Below, piece after piece: positions 16,159 through 23,925 of a DNA stretch of 41,883 bases. Origin of the DNA: Betaproteobacteria bacterium RIFCSPLOWO2_12_FULL_62_58. GTDB taxonomy: Bacteria > Pseudomonadota > Gammaproteobacteria > Burkholderiales > SG8-41. The translations under genes and the position numbers were made by a program. The stretch covers positions 1 through 41,883 of the forward strand of contig MERI01000148.1 of assembly GCA_001772005.1 (NCBI GenBank), given 5' to 3'. Under the pieces are notes generated by a model. It was given only the letters and a program-made list of their open reading frames with translations. It was not told where the DNA came from and did not search any database. The stretch's first letter is position 1. The number at the start of each line of letters is the position of its first letter.

Positions 16159-17919
16159 TCACCGGCCGCGCATGAACAGCTTGTCGAGTTCGGCTATCGA
16201 GATCTGGTGCCAAGTCGGGCGCCCGTGGTTGCACTGGCCGGAACGCTCCGTTTCTTCCATTTCGCGCAGCAGCGCGTTCATTTCCGGCACGGCGAGCTTG
16301 CGGTTGGCGCGTACCGCGGCGTGACAGGCCATGGTGCCGAGCAATTCGTTGCGCCGTTCGGTGAGCACGCGGCTGCCGCCAAATTCGCGCACTTCCCGCA
16401 GCACGTCGCGCGCGAGTTCGCGCGCGTCGGCGTCGTGCAGCATCGCGGGGATGCCGCGCACCACCAGCATCGTCGGCGACGCCATCGCCAGGTCGAAGCC
16501 GATCTGCCGCAGCACGTCCTGATGTTCTTCCACCGTCGCCACGTCGAGTGACTCAGCGGTGAAGGTGACGGGTACCAACAACGGCTGCATCGGAATCTCG
16601 CGGTCATCGAGCGCACATTTGAGCTTTTCATACATGATGCGCTCGTGAGCGGCGTGCATGTCGACGATGATGAGCCCGTGCCCGTTTTGCGCCAGGATGT
16701 AGATGCCGGAGAGTTGCGCCAGTGCAAATCCGAGCGGTGGCGCAGCGTGCCCGGTCGTTGCCGCTTCTTCAGGCGGCCGCAGATCGGGACGCCGGCCGAA
16801 CAGCGTCTCGTAGAATGCGGCCGGCTGCGCCGCGCCCAGCGCCATGCTGCTCTGTCGCGCGTAAACGGCGTGCGCTGCGCCCGCCGCATTCATGACCGCG
16901 TCCGCGGCTTCGCTTGCCGCTGTCGCGCCGGCTGCGGTCCGCGACAGCGCTTTGTTGAGCGCGTGGAATACGAACTGATGCACGCCGCGCGCGTCGCGGA
17001 AACGCACCTCGATCTTGGTCGGGTGCACGTTGACATCGACCAGGGCGGGATCGATCTCAAGAAACAGCACAAACGCCGGATGGCGCTCGTGGTGCAGCAC
17101 GTCCTGATAGGCCTGGCGAACGGCGTGGGCGAGCAGCTTGTCGCGCACGAAGCGGCCGTTGACGAAGACATATTGCGCATCGCGCGCGGTGCGCGAATGC
17201 GACGGCAAACCGATGCGGCCGTGAAGCCTCAGGCCCGCGCTGGCTTCATCGAGCGCGAGCGAGGCGGCGCTGAAGTCGTCGCCGAGGAGTGCGGCGATAC
17301 GGTCCCCGACCGCCTGCGCCTTGAGATGATGCTGCACGCGGCCGTTGTGCTGCAGCGTGAATCCGACCTCGCTGCGGGAGAGCGCGACGCGTTTGAAAGC
17401 TTCCTCGCAGTGCGCGTATTCCGTTCCTTCGGATTTGAGGAACTTGCGGCGCGCCGGGGTGTTGAAGTAAAGATCGCGCACTTCGATGCTGGTGCCCGCG
17501 GTGAGCGAAGCGGGCGTGGTCCCGGACAGATCCGGCCCGCTGGCTGAGATCGTCCACGCATGCTTGTCCTCGGCGCGGCGGCTCGTGAGCGTGAGCTGGG
17601 ACACGGAGGCGATGCTGGCCAGCGCTTCGCCGCGGAATCCCAGGCTCGATACGCGTTCGAGGTCGGTGCTCGATGCGATCTTGCTGGTGGCATGGCGCGC
17701 GAGGGCAAGCGGCAATTCCTCCCGGACGATGCCGCAGCCGTCATCGGCTACCTTGACCAGCTTCATGCCGCCGCCGGCGAGCTGCACCGCAATCTCGCGC
17801 GCGCCCGCATCGACGCTGTTTTCGAGCAGTTCCTTGAGCGCAGAAGCCGGACGGTCGACGACTTCCCCGGCGGCGATCTGGTTGATGAGCAGTTCGGGCA
17901 GAACCCGGATTTCAGGCAT
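16159..17919 (-). CDS. mutL: DNA mismatch repair protein MutL
   Basis: 586 residues. Couples MutS mismatch recognition to strand incision. The GHKL ATPase domain is complete: IAAGEVVDRPASALKELLEN, DDGCGI, RHATSKI and LGFRGEALASIASVSQL. The C-terminal domain carries DMHAAHERIMYE (about 420), fitting the MutL endonuclease motif DQHA-x2-E-x4-E with Met for Gln, plus ACHAAVRANRKL and CNHGRPTWHQ. So this MutL is probably a nicking endonuclease, as in most bacteria lacking MutH, unlike the E. coli protein. It is upstream of miaA on the same strand; amiC and tsaE, its usual upstream partners, are 6 kb away. Confidence 0.96.
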   Translation of the reverse strand: MPEIRVLPELLINQIAAGEVVDRPASALKELLENSVDAGAREIAVQLAGGGMKLVKVADDGCGIVREELPLALARHATSKIASSTDLERVSSLGFRGEALASIASVSQLTLTSRRAEDKHAWTISASGPDLSGTTPASLTAGTSIEVRDLYFNTPARRKFLKSEGTEYAHCEEAFKRVALSRSEVGFTLQHNGRVQHHLKAQAVGDRIAALLGDDFSAASLALDEASAGLRLHGRIGLPSHSRTARDAQYVFVNGRFVRDKLLAHAVRQAYQDVLHHERHPAFVLFLEIDPALVDVNVHPTKIEVRFRDARGVHQFVFHALNKALSRTAAGATAASEAADAVMNAAGAAHAVYARQSSMALGAAQPAAFYETLFGRRPDLRPPEEAATTGHAAPPLGFALAQLSGIYILAQNGHGLIIVDMHAAHERIMYEKLKCALDDREIPMQPLLVPVTFTAESLDVATVEEHQDVLRQIGFDLAMASPTMLVVRGIPAMLHDADARELARDVLREVREFGGSRVLTERRNELLGTMACHAAVRANRKLAVPEMNALLREMEETERSGQCNHGRPTWHQISIAELDKLFMRGR

Positions 17920-17937
17920 GCGCCATTATAAGTGGCA

Positions 17938-18015
17938 AGAGAGGCGAGAGGCGAGAGGGATCAGGATTGAGGATCGAGGATCGAGGATCGAGGATCGAGG
18001 ATTGAGGATTGAGGA
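17938..18015. repeat. Heptad array (GATCGAG type) upstream of mutL and aldolase
   Basis: Around eleven tandem heptads: GCGAGAG, then GATTGAG, GATCGAG (four times), GATTGAG. It fills most of the divergent spacer between mutL and the aldolase gene, where both promoters should lie, so it may influence both. Confidence 0.8.
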
Positions 18016-18116
18016 GAGCGTTCCCGTGTCAGATTCGCCCGCGAGCCGCGCGTTGCGGATACAATTCCGTCTTCCGCGTGGCGGGCGCCGCGCAACCCCC
18101 GCAACAAGGAGAAACC

Positions 18117-18902
18117 ATGAGCATCATTGCCAACCACGCCAAACGCCGCCTCGCGGCAGGAGAGTTGTCGCTGGGCATGGGACTGCGCCAGGCGCGTACC
18201 GTCGATATCGCGACCATCGCGAAGACCTGCGATTTCGACTGGCTGTTCGTCGACATGGAGCACAACTCGATGGACGTCGACACCGCCGCGCAAATCTCCA
18301 TGGCGGCGCTCAGCGCCGGTGTCTCCCCCATTGTGCGCGTGCCGGGGCACGAGCATTACCATGCGACCCGCTTGCTGGACAACGGGGCGCAGGGAGTCGT
18401 CGTGCCTCATGTGGACACGGCTGAGGAAGCGGGACGCATCGCCTCACACTGCCGATATCCCCCGATTGGGCACCGTTCGGTCGCAGGCGCCCAGCCGCAG
18501 CTTTCTTTCAAGACCTTGCCGACCGCGGAAGCGATGAGGCTCGTAAACGAGGAAACGCTGGTGGTGGTGATGCTGGAGACGCCCAAAGCCATCGCCAACG
18601 CGGAATCCATCGCCGCTGTCAAGGGCATCGATGTCCTGCTGGTGGGCTTCAACGATTTGTGCGCCGAGATGGGCGTGCCCGGCGAGTTTGGCGGAGAGAA
18701 AGCCGAGGCGGCATATGCCGCGGTGGTAGCAGCGTGCCGCAAGCATGGCAAGCACCCCGGCATGGGCGGCGTCTACGATCATAAGATCATGCCGAAATTC
18801 ATCGGCATGGGCGCGCGGTTCATTTTGAGCGGCTCGGATATTTCGTTCATGATGGCGGGCGGCCGGGATCGCACTGGTTTTCTGCGCTCGCTCAAACTCT
18901 GA
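18117..18902 (+). CDS. HpcH/HpaI aldolase/citrate lyase family protein
   Basis: 261 residues; AAGGAGA sets the start at 18117. Class II pyruvate-type aldolase fold as in HpcH (2,4-dihydroxyhept-2-ene-1,7-dioate aldolase) and related 2-keto-3-deoxy-sugar-acid aldolases. Motifs: FDWLFVDMEHNSMDVDTAAQ, VRVPGHEHYHATRLLDNGAQ, VVPHVDTAEEA, the metal-binding glutamate in MLETPKAIANAESIAAVKGI, and LVGFNDLCAEMGVPGEFGG. It should cleave or form C-C bonds next to pyruvate; the acceptor cannot be told from sequence. Alone on its strand between mutL and pntAA. Confidence 0.88.
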   Translation: MSIIANHAKRRLAAGELSLGMGLRQARTVDIATIAKTCDFDWLFVDMEHNSMDVDTAAQISMAALSAGVSPIVRVPGHEHYHATRLLDNGAQGVVVPHVDTAEEAGRIASHCRYPPIGHRSVAGAQPQLSFKTLPTAEAMRLVNEETLVVVMLETPKAIANAESIAAVKGIDVLLVGFNDLCAEMGVPGEFGGEKAEAAYAAVVAACRKHGKHPGMGGVYDHKIMPKFIGMGARFILSGSDISFMMAGGRDRTGFLRSLKL

Positions 18903-18913
18903 AGGTGAAACCG

Positions 18914-18975
18914 CAGATGAACGCCGATGAACGCCGATCAAAAAACAAGAGAGCTTTTACCGCCAAGGACGCCAA
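18914..18975. repeat. Short tandem repeats after the aldolase gene
   Basis: Two 11-bp units (GATGAACGCCG twice, then GATCAA) followed by an ACCGCCAAGGACGCCAAGAA segment. The sequence is of the same short-period intergenic kind as the heptad arrays but has a different unit length. Confidence 0.55.
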
Positions 18976-19050
18976 GAACTAGCGCTGACGCCGGGATTCA
19001 GCCGGACAGGACGCAATGTTGCCGTCGCGGCCGTTTTCGGCGGCGTTTTA

Positions 19051-19100
19051 TTGATGCATGTCAATAAAAGGCGAATTCGTTTTCCTTTATAATTGCCGCC
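19051..19100 (+). promoter_or_regulatory. Candidate class II FNR/Anr promoter for pntAA-AB-B
   Basis: TTGATGCATGTCAA (19051-19064) matches the FNR/Anr/Dnr consensus TTGAT-N4-ATCAA except at one base. A perfect -10, TATAAT, is at 19088-19093, giving a start near 19100 and a box centre close to -42, the class II activator position. The leader to the pntAA ATG at 19156 is about 56 bases. The box and -10 are directly visible; regulation by oxygen or redox is inferred. Confidence 0.65.
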
Positions 19101-19155
19101 AATTGTGTCACGTCGCACCTGACGTGTCGCCTCAGCAGGCAGGGAGAATAACGCA

Positions 19156-20280
19156 ATGAAGCTCGGCATTCCGGCGGAAACGCGCCCCAACGAAACACGA
19201 ATCTCGGCAACGCCCGAGACCGTCAAGAAACTTACCGCCGCCGGACATCATGCCGTCATCATCCAGTCCGGCGCCGGTGTGGGCGCAAGCATTCCGGACG
19301 AGCTGTTCACCGCATCCGGCGCGACCATCGTATCGTCTGCGGCCGAGGTCTATCAACAGGCCGACATCGTGTTGAAGGTGCGTGGTCCGGACGCGCAGGA
19401 ACTTGCGCAGATGCGCTCGGGCCAGGTGCTGATCGGACTGCTCAATCCTCACAACAAGGAAGGCATCGAAGCGCTCGCGAAGCAGGGCGTGACGGCGTTC
19501 GCGATGGAGGCGCTGCCGCGCATCTCGCGCGCGCAGAGCATGGACGTGCTCTCGTCGCAGGCCAACATCGGCGGCTACAAGGCGGTGATGATGGCAGCCA
19601 ATGCTTATCGACGCCTGATGCCGATGCTCATGACCGCGGCCGGCACGGTGAAGGCTGCGCGCGCGGTCGTCATGGGCGTGGGCGTAGCGGGACTGCAGGC
19701 GATCGCGACCGCGAAACGACTGGGCGCGGTCGTCGAGGCTACCGATGTGCGGCCTGAAACCAAGGAGCAGGTCGAATCGCTCGGCGCCAAGTTCGTCGAG
19801 GTGCCGTTGACCGACGCAGAGAAGGAGCTCGCGAAAGGCCAGGGCGGCTACGCGCGCGAGATGGGAGAAGACTACAAGAAGCGCCAGGCAGCGCTGATCG
19901 CGGAGCGCATCAAACAGGCGGACATCGTGATCACGACGGCGCTCATCCCCGGCCGTCCGGCGCCGGTCCTCGTCACCGAGGATATGGTCAGGACGATGAA
20001 GCCCGGCTCGGTCATCGTGGACATGGCGGTCGAGCAGGGCGGCAACTGCCCGCTGTCCGAACTCGACAAGGTCGTGGTCAAGCATGGCGTACACATCATC
20101 GGCATCGCCAACCTGCCGGCCCTGGTCGCGGCTGACTCGAGCGCGCTTTACGCGCGCAATCTGCTGAATTTCCTGAGCCTCATGCTGGATGTCAAGAGCG
20201 GTGCGTTCAAAATCGACCGCGAGGACGAGATCATCGCCGGCACCTTGATGTGCATGGGCGGTGAGGTGGTGAAAAAGTGA
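19156..20280 (+). CDS. pntAA: NAD(P) transhydrogenase subunit alpha, soluble part 1
   Basis: 374 residues; the split form of the alpha subunit, comprising the NAD(H)-binding domain I of the proton-translocating transhydrogenase that makes NADPH from NADH at the inner membrane. Seen: MKLGIPAETRPNETRISATP, MEALPRISRAQSMDVLSSQA (RAQ.MD..SSQ signature), the Rossmann region VVMGVGVAGLQAIATAKRLG, VEATDVRPETKEQVESLGAK, LIPGRPAPVLVTEDM and GSVIVDMAVEQGGNCPLSE. First of a three-gene operon behind a candidate FNR-type promoter. The spacer to pntAB is filled by facing heptad arrays that start at the base after the stop codon. Confidence 0.96.
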   Translation: MKLGIPAETRPNETRISATPETVKKLTAAGHHAVIIQSGAGVGASIPDELFTASGATIVSSAAEVYQQADIVLKVRGPDAQELAQMRSGQVLIGLLNPHNKEGIEALAKQGVTAFAMEALPRISRAQSMDVLSSQANIGGYKAVMMAANAYRRLMPMLMTAAGTVKAARAVVMGVGVAGLQAIATAKRLGAVVEATDVRPETKEQVESLGAKFVEVPLTDAEKELAKGQGGYAREMGEDYKKRQAALIAERIKQADIVITTALIPGRPAPVLVTEDMVRTMKPGSVIVDMAVEQGGNCPLSELDKVVVKHGVHIIGIANLPALVAADSSALYARNLLNFLSLMLDVKSGAFKIDREDEIIAGTLMCMGGEVVKK

Positions 20281-20374
20281 GGATTGAGGATCGAGGAGTG
20301 AGGATCGAGGACATGGCGGTTCGCGTTCGCTCTGGTGGTTTTTACTCAATCCTGAATCCTTGATCCTGAATCCT
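20281..20374. repeat. Facing heptad arrays in the pntAA-pntAB spacer
   Basis: 20281-20314 holds GGATTGA, GGATCGA, GGAGTGA, GGATCGA; 20343-20374 holds the complementary series ACTCAAT, CCTGAAT, CCTTGAT, CCTGAAT. In the transcript the arms can form a long imperfect hairpin inside the operon. The array begins directly after the pntAA stop. Confidence 0.8.
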
Positions 20375-20391
20375 AGTTTGCGGAGCAAACC

Positions 20392-20709
20392 ATGACCGGC
20401 ACCGTAGATCCAACTGTAATCAATCTCATCGTTTTCGTGCTCGCGGTATTCGTGGGCTACCACGTCATCTGGAACGTGACGCCCGCGCTGCACACGCCGC
20501 TGATGAGCCTCACCAACGCGATTTCCAGCGTCATTATCGTGGGCGCGATCCTGGCCGCGGGAGCGAGCGCGCTGGACCTCGGTTCGACGATGGGCGTGAT
20601 CGCGGTGGCGCTCGCGTCGGTGAACGTCGCCGGCGGCTTCCTCGTCACCCGGCGCATGCTCGAGATGTTCAAGAAGAAAGCGGTGAAAAGTGAACGAGTG
20701 AAGGAGTGA
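20392..20709 (+). CDS. pntAB: NAD(P) transhydrogenase subunit alpha, membrane part 2
   Basis: 105 residues. The membrane piece of the split alpha subunit: three hydrophobic segments ([57 protein letters not shown]) with the conserved [17 protein letters not shown] between the first two and the [11 protein letters not shown] tail. Together with PntB it forms the proton channel. The last residues (VKSERVKE) and TGA stop are encoded inside an 8-bp tandem array (20682-20719), so the C-terminal tail has been shaped by repeat sequence. Confidence 0.95.
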   Translation: MTGTVDPTVINLIVFVLAVFVGYHVIWNVTPALHTPLMSLTNAISSVIIVGAILAAGASALDLGSTMGVIAVALASVNVAGGFLVTRRMLEMFKKKAVKSERVKE

Positions 20710-20828
20710 ACGAGTGAAGCGCGAGAATCGGATTCGGGACTGCGTCACCTTGTTCACTCGCTGCCCATTGCGCGAGCGGGCGCGAAGAGGTGGAACCCGT
20801 TCACCCGTTCACCCGTTCACCTTTCACG
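20682..20828. repeat. Facing octad arrays in the pntAB-pntB spacer
   Basis: Left arm 20682-20719 carries AGTGAACG / AGTGAAGG units; right arm 20795-20828 carries CCCGTTCA three times. The arms are reverse complements and could form a long hairpin in the pnt message. The left arm contains the end of the pntAB reading frame. Confidence 0.8.
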
Positions 20829-20844
20829 CTCCGAAGGAGCAGCT

Positions 20845-22245
20845 ATGACTGCCAACCAGATCGCGCTCACTTATCTCGTCGCGTCGGTCTTTTTCATCCT
20901 CGCGCTCAAAGGGCTGTCCTCTCCCGAGACCGCGCGGCGCGGCAATCTGCTCGGCATGATCGGCATGGCGCTTGCCGTGCTGACGACTATTTCCATCATT
21001 TTGAGCGGCAAGATCGAGTTCATCTTCCTCGCGATGGTGATCGGCGGCGGCATCGGCACTTTCGTCGCGCGGCGCGTGCAGATGACCCAGATGCCGGAGC
21101 TGGTCGCGGCGATGCACTCGCTGGTTGGTATGGCGGCGGTGCTGATCGCGGTCGCCGCGGTGAACAACCCGGCCGCATTCGGCGTTGCCGATCCGATGCC
21201 GACGGGCAACCGGCTGGAGCTTTTTATCGGCACCTTCGTCGGCGCGATCACCTTCTCCGGCTCGGTGATCGCCTTCGGCAAGCTGGCGGGCCTGGGCAAG
21301 CATTTCCGTCTATTCTCGAGCGCACCCGTGGTGTTCAAGGGGCAGCACCTGCTTAATCTCATACTCGCCATAGTGATGATCGGTTTCGGGGTCGCGTTCT
21401 TCATGGCGGCAGATAAAGCATGGACGCCGTTCTGGATCATGACGGGGATCGCATTCCTGCTCGGCTTCCTGATCATCATCCCGATCGGCGGCGCCGACAT
21501 GCCGGTGGTGATCTCGATGCTGAACTCGTATTCGGGGTGGGCCGCCGCAGGCATCGGCTTCTCGCTTAACAATTCCATGCTGATCATCGCCGGGTCGCTG
21601 GTGGGTTCCTCGGGCGCGATCCTCTCCTACATCATGTGCAAGGCGATGAACCGCGCGTTCATCTCGGTGATATTGGGCGGTTTCGGCGCCGCAGAGGGTA
21701 CGGCAGCGGCTGGCGCGGGGCAGAAAACGGTGAGATCAGGCTCTGCGGACGATGCTGCATTCCTTATGTCGAACGCGGAGTCGGTGATCATCGTGCCGGG
21801 TTACGGACTGGCGGTGGCCCGCGCTCAGCACGCAGTGAAGGAGATGGCCGAAAAGTTGATCCACAAGGGCGTCAACGTGCGCTATGCGATTCACCCGGTG
21901 GCCGGACGCATGCCCGGCCACATGAACGTGCTGCTCGCCGAAGCCGAGGTGCCGTACGACCAGGTGTTCGAGATGGACGACATCAATAGCGAATTCGGCA
22001 CTACCGACGTAGTGCTGGTGCTGGGCGCGAACGACGTAGTCAATCCGCTCGCGCACGAGAAGGGCAGTGCCATCTACGGCATGCCGATCCTCGAGGCGGC
22101 GAAGGCGCGCACCGTGCTCGTCAACAAGCGCTCCATGGCGGCGGGTTATGCCGGGCTGGACAACCCGCTCTTCTACATGGACAAAACGATGATGGTGTTC
22201 GGCGATGCGAAGAAAGTTGTCGAGGATATCGTGAAAGCAGTTTGA
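20845..22245 (+). CDS. pntB: NAD(P) transhydrogenase subunit beta
   Basis: 466 residues, the expected length. Multi-pass membrane domain II (residues 1 to ~270; segments such as IALTYLVASVFFILALKGL, LLGMIGMALAVLTTISIIL and ILAIVMIGFGVAFFMAADKA) followed by the cytoplasmic NADP(H)-binding domain III: VIIVPGYGLAVARAQHAVKE, VRYAIHPVAGRMPGHMNVLL, VFEMDDINSEFGTTDVVLVL, GANDVVNP and VLVNKRSMAAGYAGLDNPLF. AAGGAGC is placed well before the ATG. Completes a full PntAA/AB/B enzyme exchanging NADH and NADPH against the proton gradient. Confidence 0.97.
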   Translation: MTANQIALTYLVASVFFILALKGLSSPETARRGNLLGMIGMALAVLTTISIILSGKIEFIFLAMVIGGGIGTFVARRVQMTQMPELVAAMHSLVGMAAVLIAVAAVNNPAAFGVADPMPTGNRLELFIGTFVGAITFSGSVIAFGKLAGLGKHFRLFSSAPVVFKGQHLLNLILAIVMIGFGVAFFMAADKAWTPFWIMTGIAFLLGFLIIIPIGGADMPVVISMLNSYSGWAAAGIGFSLNNSMLIIAGSLVGSSGAILSYIMCKAMNRAFISVILGGFGAAEGTAAAGAGQKTVRSGSADDAAFLMSNAESVIIVPGYGLAVARAQHAVKEMAEKLIHKGVNVRYAIHPVAGRMPGHMNVLLAEAEVPYDQVFEMDDINSEFGTTDVVLVLGANDVVNPLAHEKGSAIYGMPILEAAKARTVLVNKRSMAAGYAGLDNPLFYMDKTMMVFGDAKKVVEDIVKAV

Positions 22246-22318
22246 AACCGCGGATTGGCGGTAAGGCCCGGGCACTACCTTAAGGCAGATTGAGCGGAAT
22301 GATGACCCAACACGCGCT

Positions 22319-22402
22319 GTCATTCCCGAGAAGTCGGGAATCCATAGGATGGTTCACGCAAGATGATGCGCCGTATGGGTTCCCGTTTTCACGGGAACGA
22401 CA
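22319..22402. repeat. REPIN-like inverted doublet
   Basis: GTCATTCCCGAGAAGTCGGG then AATCCA (22319-22344), a ~30-base spacer, and TGGGTTCCCGTTTTCACGGG then AACGAC (22377-22401). Same two-hairpin plan as at 4445-4554 and 5685-5866. It lies in the convergent gap between pntB and the DUF3047 gene. Confidence 0.75.
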
Positions 22403-22465
22403 CACCTTCTGAGCCGCGATCGTGCACACATTTGAGCGCGTGTTTCATTGTGTTAGGAGATCTAA

Positions 22466-23245
22466 CTAGTCGCTGGCGAACAACGCGCGCGGCGGGGCGA
22501 CGCGCCGGAACAGGATGTCACCGTAATAGGCGTATACGTTCTCGCCGGTGTTGTCGGTGTCGGTCATGATGCCGATCGCGGTGATCTTCCCCGGCGCCTC
22601 GCCGAATGCGCGCCTGAAATCTTCATACACGTTGCGCGTCACCTCCTGCCAGGCGCCGACCTTGTCGCGCCCGCTTTCAGCCACGATCATCCTGATGCGC
22701 GAGGTGTGGCGATTGGGAATCACGCCGCCCTTGGGCGCGCGGTTTTCCCAGATGTACATCAAGGTCGCGTAGGGCAGTTGCTGGCCCGTCAGCAGCCGCA
22801 CGTTGTCGAAGAAAATGCGGTCGTCGAGCGGCAGCGTATCGATGTCGCCGTCGAAACTGACGACGACGCGCACCGGGGAATCCTCGGTGTGCTTCTTGGT
22901 GTTGTCTGCCTGGGCGATGAGGTCGGTGACCTTCCAGCGCCATTGCAGCAGCGGGTATCGCTTGGGATCGACCTCGAGCCGGTGCACCAGTCCCGACGCC
23001 GAGGCATGCGCGCTTGCCTTGATGACCGTTCTGCCATCGTTGTCAACGAGGCTGTACTGGGTGGGCTTCTTGAACTTCGACAGCGTCCACGGTTCCCAGC
23101 CGTGTGGAATGCTGTCGCCCGGCCGGCTGTCCGAAAAGCCTTTCACGTACGGCAGGACCACCGCGTCCGGATAGTCCGGAATGCCAGCGCAGCCGGCAAG
23201 CAATGCCGGCACGACCGCTGCAAGAATCCCCCATCCTCTGAGCAT
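22466..23245 (-). CDS. DUF3047 family lipoprotein
   Basis: 259 residues. A lipoprotein signal with lipobox LLAGC (Cys 18) is followed by a single DUF3047-type beta-rich domain: WEPWTLSKFKKPTQYSLVD, VIKASAHASASGLVHRLEVD, YPLLQWRWKVTDLIAQADN, SPVRVVVSFDGD, LMYIWENR and IGIMTDTDNTGENVYAYYGD. The family is widespread in Proteobacteria with no established function; carbohydrate or lipid binding has been suggested only from the fold. Predicted to be membrane-anchored in the periplasm. It follows the nuclease gene on the same strand after a 150-base gap. Confidence 0.85.
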   Translation of the reverse strand: MLRGWGILAAVVPALLAGCAGIPDYPDAVVLPYVKGFSDSRPGDSIPHGWEPWTLSKFKKPTQYSLVDNDGRTVIKASAHASASGLVHRLEVDPKRYPLLQWRWKVTDLIAQADNTKKHTEDSPVRVVVSFDGDIDTLPLDDRIFFDNVRLLTGQQLPYATLMYIWENRAPKGGVIPNRHTSRIRMIVAESGRDKVGAWQEVTRNVYEDFRRAFGEAPGKITAIGIMTDTDNTGENVYAYYGDILFRRVAPPRALFASD

Positions 23246-23336
23246 GTTATCGTTGGTATCGGGCGGCGATCCCCGATGTTAGACCAAAAACCGCGGCCGG
23301 GGTAGAGCGTGCGTTAACCCTGATAAGCGGTGGAAC

Positions 23337-23405
23337 CGCTCACCGCTCACCAATTACCGCCCTTCATCGTTCATCGTTCATCGTTCATCATTCACCGATC
23401 ACCGG
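23337..23405. repeat. Heptad array at the nuclease gene 3' end
   Basis: About ten 7-bp units: CGCTCAC twice, CAATTAC, CATCGTT three times, CATCATT, CACCGAT, CACCGGC. It contains the TGA stop of the nuclease gene (23399-23401), another case of an array touching a stop codon. Confidence 0.8.
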
Positions 23406-23887
23406 CCCTTGCGTCGCCAGTGCCAGGGCGGAGTAGGCGCGGGGTCGCTCCACAGGCCGCGGTGGGCGGCGCGCGCTTCGCTCTGCAGGGTGTAAAGGTG
23501 CGAATCTGCCCTGGCATAGCGGGTGAAAATCCACGCGTAGCCCCGGCGCACCTGCTCGGCGTTGGCATCGGTGCCGGCGCAAGTGACCTGGGCGAGCGTT
23601 CGGCCATAACGGTCATGACTGCGAACGTCGAGCGCGGCTGATTTCCCGAAACACAGGTCGGAGAGGGATTGTCTGGAACGCGTACCGAACGACTGGCGGA
23701 GTTCGGGCGCATCGATGTCCGTGAGCCGCACACGTAGCGGATGGTGGTCGATCAGGACGGTCAGGGTATCTCCGTCATGCACGGAAATGACGGGGGCGGA
23801 GACGACCGCGTAAGAGGGAAAAGCTGCAAGGAGAAGGGTGAAGAAAAACGCTATTGAAAGATGCGGACGCGGAAACGTATCACGCAT
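23399..23887 (-). CDS. Thermonuclease (SNase-like) family protein, secreted
   Basis: 162 residues from the ATG at 23887; a TTG one codon earlier is also possible. Signal peptide (HLSIAFFFTLLLAAFPSYA) and then a Staphylococcal-nuclease-type OB fold: HDGDTLTVLI, RVRLTDIDAPELRQSFGTRS (the catalytic Arg/Glu pair region), DRYGRTLAQVTC (second arginine), VRRGYAWIFTRYA and EARAAHRGLWSDP. Predicted calcium-dependent nuclease acting on DNA/RNA in the periplasm or outside, perhaps for nutrient scavenging. A disulfide is possible between its two cysteines, in LSDLCFG and VTCAG. It is 38 bases downstream of amiC, same strand. Confidence 0.9.
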   Translation of the reverse strand: MRDTFPRPHLSIAFFFTLLLAAFPSYAVVSAPVISVHDGDTLTVLIDHHPLRVRLTDIDAPELRQSFGTRSRQSLSDLCFGKSAALDVRSHDRYGRTLAQVTCAGTDANAEQVRRGYAWIFTRYARADSHLYTLQSEARAAHRGLWSDPAPTPPWHWRRKGR

Positions 23888-23925
23888 CAAAGAAAATCTC
23901 GCATACGTCCAGCTCCGCTCGTTGA

